Origin: Trichobilharzia regenti
Lineage: Eukaryota > Platyhelminthes > Trematoda > Strigeidida > Schistosomatidae
Reading direction: 5' to 3'
DNA length: 64,000 bases
NCBI GenBank assembly: GCA_944472135.2
Contig: CALYDD020000398.1
Span: 186,001 to 250,000 of the forward strand
Under the pieces are notes generated by a model. It was given only the letters and a program-made list of their open reading frames with translations. It did not search any database and had not been told where the DNA came from. The position numbers and the translations under genes are program-made. Below are positions 48,531 through 59,224 of this stretch, piece after piece (position 1 is the first letter of the stretch; every line of letters begins with the position of its first letter).

Positions 48531-49480
48531 CGGTTGTTGGATTATTTAGTAACTTCACTTGCAGAATCTTCATAGCAGACTGCAGATCGGCAATACACGT
48601 TCTCCAATGCGCCCGAAGCAGATGCTAACTGGGAAATGAGTGCTTTTGGTAATCTCGACTGTGATCTCCACCCTAATTCAGAGTTACTGTTAGCGTAGGT
48701 ATAAGGCAGAGTTATGGTTAAGGTGAGAATGGAACGTGCATGGAAGATTAGGGTTGAAATGAATGTTTCAACGGAGATCACGGACAGCGTCCGTTTGAAA
48801 TGCTGAGCAATATAACCAACGACATCAGGCTAGAATGGTTTGCGTCAATACACACTCCTATGGAGAACTGCGACATACTTCCTTAGATTATTGGAGACAT
48901 GTACCCCACATAACTTATTTTACGTGTATATGTTTGTATCCAGGTCACAGTTGTTGAGAAGCAATATCCCTACAGACGTATGCAGCCGCTGTTGTTGGAT
49001 GTGTACAGATGTCCAGGCTGTCGTCCTTTGAAATCTCTCTCAGATGAGTCGTTCTCATGTTATGTTCTTCAGTGATGTAGGGCAGAAAATGGGTCACAAA
49101 CGAGCATGACGTGTAGTTATCTAGATGAACTTGTGTGCAGAAATACGTGTGGAATATCACCGAAAACTGCAGTAAGGAATTAGGGGGTTTTCTCGGGATC
49201 AGTACGAAGAGGTTATTATGTGTAGCTTTCTCTAACACTGAAGTCCAAACAAAAGTTCTAAAATTGCGTGTGTACTGAAGGCGGCCTGCTTAAATCTTGG
49301 GCTAACAAAATTTCCATCCAACATACTGCATGTATTTCCTCGGATTCATTTTGTTTCAATTATTCAGTTATGTGTCCTAATTGCATTACTTACTCACGAT
49401 TATTTAAAATGTTTTCGACCTGATGATTTTCGAGTATATAATAAACTTAAGGAAAAGCATCATGGTGGATGGCGAAGATC
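48531..49480. other. No gene recognised
   Basis: Frames at 48542-48781 (minus), 48840-49031 (plus) and 48945-49238 (minus) overlap or abut and none shows a domain. Confidence 0.4.
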
Positions 49481-49489
49481 CTTACAGTG

Positions 49490-52167
49490 TACTCCAACGC
49501 ATCAGATGACTGTTCCTGTGATTATCAGAACAAATTACAGGTCATTTTCGAACAAGATTAATTACTTGCATTCTCTATTATACTCAAATATATATTGTAA
49601 TACTGGTGTAATAACTCTTCAAGGAACTTGGCTCGACGAATCATATGATGACAATTTAGTCTTTTGAAGTTGTTCTACAATGTGCAGACAAGACCGATGC
49701 AGCTCAAAAAGAAGAGAGGTGGTGGTGTCGCCACTTTTATCAATTCTCAGTGGTCTACTGCCAACAACGTCTGCTTCAAATTCTCAAATGACAACATTGA
49801 TTGTTTAACTGTAAAATTTCAGCCTAAATACTTATATAAGTAAGCTTCATTTTTGTCACAAATATCTGTATCACACCTTGTTGCAGTCCATCAGAACTGT
49901 CGATCTTCGCTGATGAATCCAAATTTTTTTCTGCTGCTTCATTTGGTAACTCCTTATCTATAGCGACTGGCGACTTCAACTCCAGCGACTACAGCTTTAT
50001 TACATTGCTGGGCCATGAAAATGTTGTTAACTTCCCAACTCGACAAAATACTTCTCTTGATTGAGTATTTATAGAGGATTCTGGAACATAAGAAGATCGT
50101 AAAGATCTCCGCTCTTCAATTCTGATCAGAGTTTTGTACGAGTCTTACACAAAACTTACGAAAAGTTAAACAGTAAAGCTTTCTCAAACTTGGCTAAGAA
50201 AGGTGTTCACAGATGTTACTCAAATGAGAACGTACATCCATCTAGAAACATACTCAGTAACACAAGATGGGATCTGTTTAATGATGATTCACTCGATGAC
50301 ACTATCTCTAATATTACATCATATCTGAAATTCTGTTTTGTAATCTTCTGCCCAAAAGAAACACTATTCGTCAAATTTGAACTTTTCTCCTCTCCTCTAC
50401 TTAAAAGGCTTCGTAGAGAGAAGGAAAAACTATATAAGATGAAAGATAAAAGTGGTGTAAAATGAACTAACTTCTTAATTAAGTCTAAAATGCAGAGGTT
50501 GAATGATATATATAACCATAAATTCATATCCTGCAAAAGTGCTTCAAATATGTGGAAACTATTTAAGGAAATCACTGGTGGTAAGCAGATAAACAATATT
50601 CCGTATTCTTTTGATGTTTGCACTCTTAACAAATCTTTTATTTACTCTCCCTCAAATGCCATTCTTACCAGCATCCTTAGTATTAATAATAGCCCATTTC
50701 CAGGTTTTAACACAATTGTTCAAAAGTGCCTCAACTCTCTAAATCCTTCCTATAGCTTAGGTCCAGATTATGTACCCAGCATTATTTTATAAAATGTTGT
50801 GATATTCTGTGTCACCCTCTAACTGATCTATTTACCAAATCTTTTTCCGGTAATATTGTGCCTGCCGTTTCGGAGGATATTAATGTTGTACCTACACCTA
50901 GATTATCTACTGGAGCATGTGTCAAATTTAGACCCATTGCAATCACCTCTCCTTTTTTGAAAACTATGGAGAAATCACTTTTACTTAGATTTGTACCTTC
51001 AATTAAATCTTTTAATGACCCTAGACAATTCGCCTATAAGCACAGTAAAAGCACTTTAGATGCAGCTGCCGTCTTAAATCATAACATTACTTCCCGTCTG
51101 AACAAGGTGGCTAAATTTGTTCGTTGTGCCTTTCTAGACTATACATCTGCTTTTGACTCGGTCTCTAGGGACGTCTTATTAAATAAACATGCTGCTAGTC
51201 AAACAGAATATTGAGCTGTTAACTGGTTACATTCCTATTTCTCAGAAAGAAAGCAGTAAACTGTATATAAAGGGAAGTCTTCCACTTCATTGCCTACTGA
51301 AGCTGGTGTCCCTCAAGGCGCTGTCCTTACTCCTTTTCTTCTTTCTTTCTTCTTGCATGACTTGCCTCACTCTGATGAGATAAGCTTTGTTAAGCACACT
51401 GATGATTTAACGGTTTCAATGGCTGTTAATTCCCAGTTAGATTCTGCCAAAATGAAGAGCTTTCTGTCAGGAGTCAGTAAGTGGTCTAAGTCCAAACTGA
51501 ATCCTTCTAAGTGCCAAACTGTTAATTTCAGCCTAGGATGTAAAAGACAGTTAAAAGAAGTCGTCGACTCTCATGACAGTTGTAGAATTGACGACAATGA
51601 TTTAGTTATCAAATCAGAAATTAAGTATCTTGGACTTATTCTCTCTTCTGATCTCTGCTGGTCTTCCCATGTCTAAGCGATGTCAAGTAAAATATTCCGC
51701 CTGACATTTAACATTAAGAAGTTAAGACATTCGGGTATAACTCAACACCTCCTCTTACAGTCCATAAACTCTTGCATCCTACCTATTCTTCTTTATTGTT
51801 CACCCTTGCTTATTCTTTCCTGGTTTGCTTAAAAAAGACTATGTCACAATTCGTAGAATGCTGAAGACAGTCAGTAGGGTGGGTAGTGTGGTTTCCCAGT
51901 GGACCACATAGTTAACGTCGTTGTCGATAGGCACTTGACTTCGTGCAGTAAATTTACTAAAAGGATTTTTTCTGATTTGGAGCATCCACCTAACCCTCAG
52001 CTTTCACCTTGCATCTCCTCAGGCAGAACAAGAAGCAACTTCACAAAACTGTATGCTCGCACGTCTAAGTATAGAAATTCTATGATAGCATACTTGGCAC
52101 GTATTTTATGCGATGGAAATAGTGTCTGGCAAGAACTAGCTAACCTTCTTTCATCTAGCAAATAAAC
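49490..52167 (+). pseudogene. LINE (CR1/Jockey-like) endonuclease-reverse transcriptase, broken
   Basis: A nearly full-length non-LTR retrotransposon reading frame in several pieces. The endonuclease starts near 49540 (FSNKINYLHSLL), with GTWLDE (49631), RGGGVATFINSQW (49720) and ATGDFNSSDY, then VNFPTRQNTSLD near 50030. A linker follows (50190-50790). The reverse transcriptase has FRPIAITSPFLKTMEKSLLL (50925), FAYKHSKSTLDAA, FVRCAFLDYTSAFDSV, PTEAGVPQGAVLTPFL (51293) and an active-site box reading KHTDDLTV, where most relatives have an aromatic residue and alanine before DD. The thumb and tail end with LYARTSKYRNS and a stop at 52163. Many stops and shifts show that it is inactive. The domain order and motifs are diagnostic of a LINE; the exact clade is inferred. 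Confidence 0.88.
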
Positions 52168-52356
52168 AATATCCTCCATCTATCCTGAAATGCCTTCAAG
52201 TTTCACTTTTACTATTTCTGTTATATTTATGGTCATGTTGCTTCTTTGTTTTACTCTTATAATTGCAAACACCAGCTTATCTCTATGACTGCTGTAATCT
52301 TTGTTTTTCCATCACCATATCATGTAAAAAGAAAATTATATTCATTATTTTTCAAG

Positions 52357-52369
52357 ATGCCAGGATTTC
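52357..52369. repeat. Target-site duplication, left copy
   Basis: ATGCCAGGATTTC, a 13-base word repeated exactly at 52631-52643 on the other side of the SINE. Confidence 0.75.
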
Positions 52370-52425
52370 ATGGAGGATTTGATCATGAGCTGACATCAGT
52401 TAGAGAACCACTGGAAAACCTGGGA

Positions 52426-52471
52426 GTACTGGACAGCTGTTTCGTCCTAGTTTGGGACTCCTCAGCAGTAC
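52426..52471 (-). ncRNA. Hammerhead ribozyme, type I, core intact
   Basis: Minus-strand order: stem I strand GTACTG (52471-52466), core CTGAGGA (52465-52459), stem II GTCC...GGAC with a 7-base loop (52458-52444), GAAA (52443-52440), stem III formed by the self-complementary ACAGCTGT with almost no loop (52440-52433), the unpaired C (52432), then the other stem I strand CAGTAC (52431-52426). Every conserved core base is present. Cleavage is predicted between 52432 and 52431. The very short stem III is typical of Sm-alpha monomers and suggests weak activity unless dimeric. Confidence 0.92.
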
Positions 52472-52481
52472 GCACCCACCG

Positions 52482-52492
52482 GGATTCGAACC
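52482..52492 (-). promoter_or_regulatory. Pol III B box
   Basis: GGTTCGAATCC on the minus strand, a perfect match to the GGTTCGANNCC consensus. Confidence 0.88.
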
Positions 52493-52525
52493 CAGGACCT
52501 TCTGGTTACAAGGCGAGCTCGTAGA

Positions 52526-52536
52526 CCATTGAGCCA
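52526..52536 (-). promoter_or_regulatory. Pol III A box
   Basis: TGGCTCAATGG on the minus strand fits the TRGYNNARNNG consensus and is at a normal distance from the B box. Confidence 0.85.
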
Positions 52537-52630
52537 CTGGGACCCGATCCAATGGTCCTTGAATTCTAACTTCTGCCAGTTCACGACATAGCGCGACCAC
52601 TTAATACTTAATACACTTAATACTTAAAAA

Positions 52631-52643
52631 ATGCCAGGATTTC
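52631..52643. repeat. Target-site duplication, right copy
   Basis: ATGCCAGGATTTC, identical to 52357-52369. Confidence 0.75.
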
Positions 52644-52937
52644 TATACCACATCGACAATACCGTGTGAAACAAGCCTACGGCAATTTTCATTTGTATTA
52701 TCATTATTATTATTATTCACTTAGCTGTTATCATTTTTATTATTATTATTTCTATTTTATATTCTGCATGTTTTTGACATTACCCCTATTGTAAATGTGG
52801 TAAATTTTCTGTGTGATTAATTTCTATTTATAATTTGAGGAAATTAGATGCCATATTGTGATTTATGCTGAAAATTGCATTCTGTATCACAAGTACAGTT
52901 TTTGGAATAAAGTAAATCATTATTATTATAATGAAGT

Positions 52938-53810
52938 TTAAATATCAATGTTGGGTGAAAAATAGGGTGCAGAAGTTGGGCGCAGGAGTGCATTGTCATC
53001 TTGGAGCAGTCTGATGTATGTGGAGGTGAAAACTGGAGGTGTGTTTGTATCACTCGCATTAGCTGGTAGCCTATTCCGAAAGACTGAAAACTTATTTAAG
53101 AAGAAGTTGTGCCGCATGTTAGTCTGATAATGCTCTATAGCAACTAGGTTTTCATGATTTCTCAGATAGTCATAGATGACAAACGGAGATTTAGTTATTT
53201 GCCTCCAGGAGAGCAATAGAAAATTAGCTAGCTTGTAATAGAGAATAACGTTTAGCTCAAGACGCCTTTTCCATAGATGTTCTATTTTCAGCCTATCGAA
53301 ACACTCAGGTATTCGAGACTACATTCTCAACCAATAGGTTTCGAGGTAAATTCTCGTTGAACACTCCTTAATTTTAGCTTATTATTCTGTCACAGCCCAC
53401 TAAGAATAAACAGGAAGCATTCTAAGACAGATGAGACACATACCTTTTATAATAAAACAAAAAAGTTTCAGAATAAAAGAAATTGCGAGTCATGCATCCT
53501 AGGATACTTGGTCTTGTCCGTTCAGCATTAAAAGTTTGCTGAAAGAACGTGATATACGACTGAGTTGAGCCTGGCTAGTTTTCGCCTATTTACTTCTACA
53601 CTGAGGTCAAAAGTACTGCCGCTGATGCAATTCCACCCGCATTTGTCAATGTCAAACTTCTGATAGTAATGAGCACACCATGTTGCGAGACTACTTATTC
53701 CAGATGCAGTTTTGCTCGCTATTTCCTTTAATTCATGACTCAGGCAGGATTGAATGAATTTGAGGACGTTACTATTTGTGATCTGCCTAGGATGAAAAAA
53801 CGCCAATTCA
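52938..53810 (-). pseudogene. Second LINE fragment, opposite orientation
   Basis: On the minus strand the C-terminal end of a CR1-like polyprotein. The thumb region reads WCAHYYQKFDIDKCGWNCIS, then LSVEVNRRKLARLNSVVY (near 53560). After a decayed stretch come RLKIEHLWKRRLELN, YLRNHENLVAIEHYQTNMRH, FFLNKFSVFRNRLPAN and a stop at 52938-52940. The pattern of RRLxLxxxxxYK, then TNxRxxFFxxRxxxxWNxLP is standard for this class. It differs from the LINE on the plus strand, so it belongs to another family. Upstream parts of the polymerase are absent. Confidence 0.75.
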
Positions 53811-54310
53811 ACTTATGAATTATGCAGCAACGCGTCTTCTTCAAATCATATACACTGTCAAACAAAGTCCCGTTTCAACTTCTTTACAGCTGAATACAGG
53901 CAAATATGGGACTTCTTGCAAGTCAGATCAAAACCAGCACACAAGAAAACGATTCACTTATCAACTGAATAAAGATTTCTGCGAAAACAGTCTTGACACA
54001 GTTTGCCACACGCTGAGAACTCGTGATATTGTTTCTTTCCCCTTTCACTTACGTACTTAAACAGCTCTGTCTCCAGAAGCGAGTGCGATGCATAGCAGTA
54101 ACGCGTTTTTATGAATACTTCGCGTCCCCCGAAGGTAACCGACGATAGTACCTCCCTGTGTGCTGATACTGGTGTAGTCTGCTTTTCAGGCGCTGCTAGT
54201 AAGTTGCTACCCTCTGAGTAAGCACCCATCAAACAATCCACTCTGGACGCTATAGTCCCTGAGAAAAACGCCTTGAAAGTTAAATTCTACTTCACCATCA
54301 TTCACAACTT
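53811..54310. other. No gene recognised
   Basis: A 95-codon minus-strand frame (53954-54241) overlaps an 81-codon plus-strand frame. Neither has a recognised motif; either could be decayed LINE sequence. Confidence 0.35.
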
Positions 54311-54324
54311 TATCTCATTCGATT

Positions 54325-54540
54325 TCATCAATGCTCGCTCCTTACTCAACAGAATGTTTGACCTCACGACATGATCCTTGATCTGCAACCCGTCCCCCAT
54401 AGTGATTACTCAGACACGTATCCAGAGGTCATAGAATCCATGGCAGGCAGGGTGGGAGGATGTGCTGTGCATATCAGGTCTGATATCCTCGCACTCTCTG
54501 TTTGCACGATATGGAGTGTAATCTTATGCACTTAATGCAC
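54325..54540 (+). pseudogene. LINE endonuclease fragment
   Basis: The frame gives FINARSLLNRMFDL at 54328, a short shift, then PSPIVITQTRIQ and GRVGGCAVHIRSDILALSV. This matches the start of LINE AP-type endonucleases (NARSLxxKxxDL, then PDVIxITETWL, then GGGVAxYIRSDL). It is broken by shifts, and the catalytic GDFN and SDH parts were not found. Confidence 0.65.
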
Positions 54541-55354
54541 ACCAAGTAAAGAGGATGAGCACCATGCGTCACTTACCAGTGCTACAGTGGGCCTGTCGAG
54601 TGATATTATTGTTCTCAGTTCAGATATCTTATTGATCGGGCAACATCCAGTAACCGGTATACTCGTGAATAAGTCACAGCAATTTGCAAACTAAGTGAGA
54701 TATCACCACTATCTAATTCTATGTGTATGTCCATGCATCCAGAATTATATGGGTGCAAAGAGGGTGGTATTGCGTCTTCATACATTGAGGTGTTGCCAGC
54801 TGTCATAGCTCTCACGAATGATTCAGAAATCCTAAATAATACACTATTGGCTGCTGGATGTAAGAGTATTTACTGCGGCACAGGATTGCAATATATATAC
54901 ATCAACATGTTACTTGGTTTCGGGCTGTCATTTTCGTGGATAGAAATCTAATTTGGAAGTTGTTTGGTTGCAGAACTTTGGAAATTGTGAAGTCTATGTA
55001 CTCAGATGATGGAGTATGCCGAAAAGAGCACGAGAAAAGTATCCTATGGAGGAATCTCATTTCTATACAAGGGTTTTCGTACTACGGGTATTCATTGCGA
55101 GATCATCTGACTGCTTGTTCAAGACTGTTGTGTCCGTTTATCCGGTTGGTGCATTTGTGTCTCTACAGAACACAGTCACTGCAATCTAATGACAATCAAA
55201 ACCGTGATGAAACAAATATGAAATTCACTTTTTGTACACTGAAATGATGGATGTGTCAATAACTATCAGGGAGGAGAGTAAATGCCGGAAACGTTTGTCT
55301 TATGCTCCACTTCAAATGAAATAGGAATTGCGTAGCAAGCTACTATAGACGAAA
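54541..55354. other. No gene recognised
   Basis: Frames at 54721-54951 and 54936-55247 are open but show no domain. They may be the decayed remainder of the LINE fragment. Confidence 0.4.
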
Positions 55355-56400
55355 TGAGTTCTGAACTTTTGCAGCTTGGTATCGTGATATTGTCCAAAAC
55401 TTTTGATCCGGCATTCCCAACATCCTTTCTACTCTGATTGCTTTGAAATGAGAGAGAGCAGACAAATATGGGTCTGCTAACGTTGTAATAATAACTTCGT
55501 TGCAATCAGTAATCCGATTGCAGAATGCAATTGTCAAGGAACTTTTTCCCAGGTTCCTACACATAGGGAAGACGCTCCGAACCGATAATTACTATGTACG
55601 TTTCTTGACTTTTACTCCAAAACACCAGTACTTGTTAGAAGTTTATATAGTTTGGTAATTAAAATCAAGGTAAATACAAAGTCTATAATTAAATGTTTTA
55701 AAATAAATATAATGCACTTTTATTCATATTCTTTCGACTTATTCCAGCTTATGCATGATTGAACCAATCGCTCCTTCGTGTTCCTTGCCAGTGACGATCA
55801 AGGCCAATGAACCTACGTGCAAATACACTCCCCAGCAAAGAAGGATCCATCCTTTTATCACATAGTACCGATAACCGGAAAAGCAAGACAAAATAGCCCA
55901 ACAAACAACAAGCATACCACACCACACCAGCTCTCTCTCCCTGGAGTGTTAAATCGCGTACACTGACTCTAACACTACTCCATTAGTTCAGAAGTTCAGA
56001 AGACTAGATACGACATCAGAAGTACTTGCATAAACAATACAAGATGATTCACACAGTGCGACAACCATGAAATTAACCAACAATTTGAAGAATTGGAACC
56101 CACTCAATTACTTAACACAAATATATGTACAATCGATACATCAAACGTTATGGATTCTGCTTTGACGAGCTGCCCTTGAGAAACTCTGGCACTTACAGCA
56201 GTTCGCCTACATTCCTTCTCATATTGACGATCCAAGTGGAGAAAGGTCCAGACACAAACAAAATAAACAACAAATAGACAAAAGATGATATCGAATCAAT
56301 ATATACAACAAGAACATATGTACAAACAACACACTAAGTACGATGGACTGTGAATCGATGTACCACTCTTTAGGAATTGTAGGACAGCAGTACGCCTACA
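55355..56400 (-). mobile_element. 3' LTR of a BEL/Pao-like element
   Basis: On the minus strand it starts TGTAGGCGTACTGCTG just after the polymerase frame and ends GAACTCA, giving the usual TG...CA ends and a length of about 1046 bases. Its last 250 bases are repeated at 57276-57530. A poly(A) signal (AATAAA) lies at 55718-55723. The motif CAGCAGTxCGCCTACA (plus strand) occurs twice, ending at 56221 and 56400, so about 180 bases at the 5' end look tandemly duplicated. A 62-codon hydrophobic frame (55739-55927) stops 16 bases before the poly(A) signal; it may be a chance frame. Confidence 0.65.
55739..55927 (-). CDS. Small hydrophobic frame inside the LTR
   Basis: A 62-codon frame with two membrane-like stretches (GMLVVCWAILSCF and WILLCWGVYLHVGSLALIV) and a polar tail (TGKEHEGAIGSIMHKLE). 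It is a short distance from AATAAA. Because it lies within an LTR it is probably not a host gene, and no related protein comes to mind. Confidence 0.2.
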   Translation of the reverse strand: MWCGMLVVCWAILSCFSGYRYYVIKGWILLCWGVYLHVGSLALIVTGKEHEGAIGSIMHKLE

Positions 56401-56420
56401 ACCCTTCTCAGGTTGACTAC

Positions 56421-57002
56421 TTAAGTGGAAAAATTGTCGGGTTGTCCGATCTCTGATCTGTCCTCTAACACTTCGATCGAGGATAATCTTCTAATATCTC
56501 GCGTCAACGTGTCATATTTTGTCCTCACGTCCACTGTCTTCATCAACTCATCATTACTGTATGTTACTCTCTCTATTATTCCTAGAGGCCACTTACCTGT
56601 AGAAGTCTTATCCGCCACTAAGACAGCATCACCAGCTTGCAGGTTTCGACCTGTCTTCCTCCACTTATCCCTTGACTGCAGTGTTAGTATACACACTTTG
56701 ATCGATCTCTTCCAAAACATATCCCTCAGAGGTCTGGTTTGTCTCCATCCTCTGATCATCGGTGTTTGCTCTGTGCACCCTTCTCCTTCACCGGCGTTAA
56801 TTCGCAATAATAGTAACTTATTCGGCGTTAACACGTCAAAATTCTTCACACGGGAATAAGCAAGCTTACGACCATTCACAAAAATACTGCAAGAAGAAAT
56901 AGACCTCAGAGAAGAATTCAATGCAGCAGGAGAAACAAACGACACCCGATGGACAGACACAGTAAAATTCACACTAGAATCACACACCTGACAAATTACC
57001 AC
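56421..57002 (-). pseudogene. BEL/Pao polymerase C-terminal region (DUF5641-like)
   Basis: A 193-codon frame. From about residue 77 it reads VLTPNKLLLLR, then RPLRDMFWKRSIKVCILTLQ, WRKTGRNLQAGDAVLVADK, GKWPLGIIERVT and LTRDIRRLSSIEV before the stop. The LTPNxLLLxR start, the W-R--N---GD-VLV core and the WPLG-I--V pattern are those of the DUF5641 domain at the C-terminus of BEL/Pao polymerases, downstream of integrase. The reverse transcriptase, RNase H and integrase core are absent. The first 75 codons do not match the family and lie next to the gag-like frame, so the internal part was deleted. Confidence 0.8.
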
Positions 57003-57243
57003 CGTTGGTCGACAAGCGCGACGCCATTTTCTTCCTCACCGAAACACCACATTCAATAGATTCGGAATCAGAACTGGACACTGCAGCTGCAAACGTCTGC
57101 TTCTGCACAGACTGAGGCGTCATCTGCGGCACACCACTCGACACCGGCTTATCACCTGCAACAAGAGGCTTCTTCGCTGCACTAGCACCTCCATCATCAC
57201 CGAAATCGGAATCGGAATTCGATGACGCCAGCTTTCCAACCAT
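56980..57243 (-). pseudogene. Gag-like N-terminal frame of the BEL/Pao-like element
   Basis: Starts at the ATG at 57243, 33 bases inside the internal region. It begins MVGKLASSNSDSDFGDDGG and continues with Ser/Thr-rich, acidic patches (FAAAVSSSDSESIE) to a stop at 56980. Composition and place directly after the LTR fit the start of a gag protein, but no Cys-His knuckle is present because the frame ends early. The open frame also extends upstream into the LTR, which I take to be fortuitous. Confidence 0.5.
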
Positions 57244-57275
57244 CTCTACCAAAAAGATGCTCGCTGCAGGCCAAG

Positions 57276-57530
57276 TGAGTTCTAAGTTGTCGCTGCTTGG
57301 AATCGAGATATAGTCCAAAACTTTTGATCCGGCATTCCCAACATCCTTTCTACTCTGATTGCTTTGAAATGAGAGAGAGCAGACAAATATGGGTCTGCTA
57401 ACGTTGTAATAATAAATTCGTTGCAATCAGTAATCCGATTGCAGAATGCAATTGTCAAGGAACTTATTCCCAGGTTCCCACACAGAAGGAAGACGCTCCG
57501 AACCGATAATTACTATGTACGTTTCTCAAT
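57276..57530 (-). mobile_element. Truncated 5' LTR of the BEL/Pao-like element
   Basis: Direct repeat of 55355-55609 with few differences. Only the last 255 bases of the LTR remain. Two bases after its GAACTCA end comes TGGCCTGCAGCGAGCA, in the position of a primer-binding site. Confidence 0.65.
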
Positions 57531-57554
57531 ATATTATTCACCAGTGAATGGTGT

Positions 57555-57862
57555 GAATCAACATGGTTGAACTAGGTAGTTGCTTACCACATGGTGCGTA
57601 TGATAATAATGACTGAGGAGTACTAATAGTCTGTTTCGTCATATGGCCATAGGATTCACACTAATTGTACATGAGCAAGCGGAGAAATATTCAGGTGCCT
57701 AATCTGTCAGCTTTTGTTGAAATGACAGTAGTAAAGCTGTTGTGTTGAAAGCGATCCACAGTAAGAAATGTTAAACGCACAAATACAACATGGAGTGAGA
57801 AAATGGAAGTTCGAATAAGCTAAATTCAAGCGACACTGCTACAGAGGTACAATATAGAGAGC
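57555..57862 (+). repeat. Small inverted repeat, left arm
   Basis: Reverse complement of about 60267-60590 with moderate divergence. Paired anchors are AACTAGGTAGTTGCTTACCA and TGGAGTGAGAAAATGGAAGT. In the right arm the sequence runs on into an RTE-like endonuclease remnant; here it stops near 57862. Confidence 0.8.
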
Positions 57863-58835
57863 AAACATTCTAAAATGTCCATTAATTAATTCATTGAGAT
57901 TTAGTTATATGGCATGAAAACCACTTAAAATAGAGAAGTCATAATGCAGGTGTAAATTTCAAATGATACTACGTTATTGTACTAACTAGAGTGGAGCTGA
58001 ACAGCGAAAATATTCGATAGTGTGAAATTTTGTTTTTCACATAATATTTCTTCTGGGATTCGCCACTCAACTCAACCGATTGTAAAAGCTTTCTTTTACA
58101 GTATCTACGAGATAAATGAATTGAATGGAAAGTGTCCATTCTTCTCCTCAGTAAATCGATGTTGAAGAATTGCCTGACAAATTTATCTAGTGATATAATC
58201 AGTGTCACTGGATTTACAAGTGCAGTTGAATTATCTAACCCCGTAAGCATCACATTTAACAAGAAAATATACACATCCAGTCTGATTTCTATCGCCTACA
58301 CAAATCCAGATGCTATAATGAAATAAATATTGTGACAAACACTACTATATATTGCATGAAGTGAAGTGAGATATGAAGTCGTACTGAAGTCGTAAGATTT
58401 TAGAAAACCAACTGAACCTTTGTGAAATATGTGTCTAACACTGGAGTGGGTTTAGACATGTGTTCGACCAGTATTTGCAATAAAATTGAGAAAAGTGATA
58501 TGTGATTTTGCCATGGTGATTTAATTCAGTAGCACTAAATAATGGAGTGTGGAGGTTAGCCCAAAGTAACTGAGTGTTATATTTCAGTGATGGTTCAACA
58601 TAAGAAGTGAATCGAAAGCTGTCCAAGTAATCTGGGTTTTGAAGTTGGTGCGGTGTAAGGCAAACATGTGTGTTGAGTACAGTGTAATCATAAGATGACG
58701 ATGACAATGAATGATGTGCAGGTCCAATTATTTTGAAGCCAAACACTGCTTATTATTAACGCATGCCTGATCATGAATTAACACAAATCAGAGAATTATT
58801 TGTAATAATAATAAATGAAATCCAGAAAGTGAGTT
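57863..58835. other. No gene recognised
   Basis: Frames on both strands at 57969-58326 overlap each other and a minus-strand frame of 103 codons lies at 58435-58746. None shows a recognisable domain. Confidence 0.4.
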
Positions 58836-58839
58836 AGAG

Positions 58840-58935
58840 TTGTTGCGTCCTAGTTTGGAACACTCTGAACGTGTTCGAATGACAGGGTATGAACCAAGGA
58901 CATGTGAAGATTCAATAGCCCATGAATTCTAACTT
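58840..58935 (-). mobile_element. Degenerate Sm-alpha-like SINE
   Basis: GTTGCGTCCTAGTTTGGAAC aligns with the hammerhead part of the intact SINE (TGTTTCGTCCTAGTTTGGGA), and a weak B box (GGTTCATACCC, minus strand) follows at the right distance. The GAAA and CTGANGA cores are mutated, so no activity is expected. Confidence 0.55.
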
Positions 58936-59224
58936 CTTTTCATTCCCGATGTTTATTGCATCCGCCGACCAGAGTCATATGTAATTCTCTCCCCAAATCC
59001 AGTGGGCCCATCTGGTTACAATTTATCGCTTGAACCCCAAGTGCCAGTCGCTGATGTTAACCCATTATCAAACACATAATCAATCAAATCTCTGTAGACC
59101 AACACTTGGTACTCATTGAAATTAAGTAGTGTGAAGCGCAACACAAACCAAATCTGACAAATACTAAACACAGGATAGTCAAGATTAAATTATTCGAATC
59201 GCTGTCGCATCTCAATTCTCATAT

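Larger units (their letters stand above)
52370..52630 (-). mobile_element. Sm-alpha-type SINE with hammerhead ribozyme
   Basis: A tRNA-derived short interspersed element on the minus strand. Its tRNA-like part has an A box (TGGCTCAATGG, 52526-52536) and a consensus B box (GGTTCGAATCC, 52482-52492), 33 bases apart. It is followed directly by a hammerhead ribozyme and a tail of about 55 bases. Perfect 13-base duplications at both ends mark the insertion into the LINE 3' UTR. Fusion of a pol III promoter with a hammerhead is the known architecture of schistosome Sm-alpha elements, and it is the main basis for calling this a schistosome genome. Confidence 0.9.
52168..52931 (+). mobile_element. 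3' UTR and tail of the LINE, interrupted by a SINE
   Basis: Untranslated sequence after the LINE stop, interrupted by the SINE at 52370-52630. It resumes at 52644 and ends with AATAAA at 52906-52911 and a short ATT repeat tail at about 52918-52930, a usual LINE 3' end. ATT microsatellites also lie at 52700-52750. Confidence 0.65.

Noticed and set aside
50216..50632. 138-codon minus-strand frame
   Set aside because: Antisense to the linker region of the plus-strand LINE.
52475..52550. Functional tRNA gene
   Set aside because: The A and B boxes are present, but the sequence does not close into a full cloverleaf and continues into a hammerhead; it is a SINE head.
52400..52600. 66-codon minus-strand frame over the SINE
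   Set aside because: It is the translation of the tRNA-like promoter and the hammerhead, not a protein.
56425..56859. 144-codon plus-strand frame
   Set aside because: Shadow of the DUF5641-like polymerase end on the minus strand.
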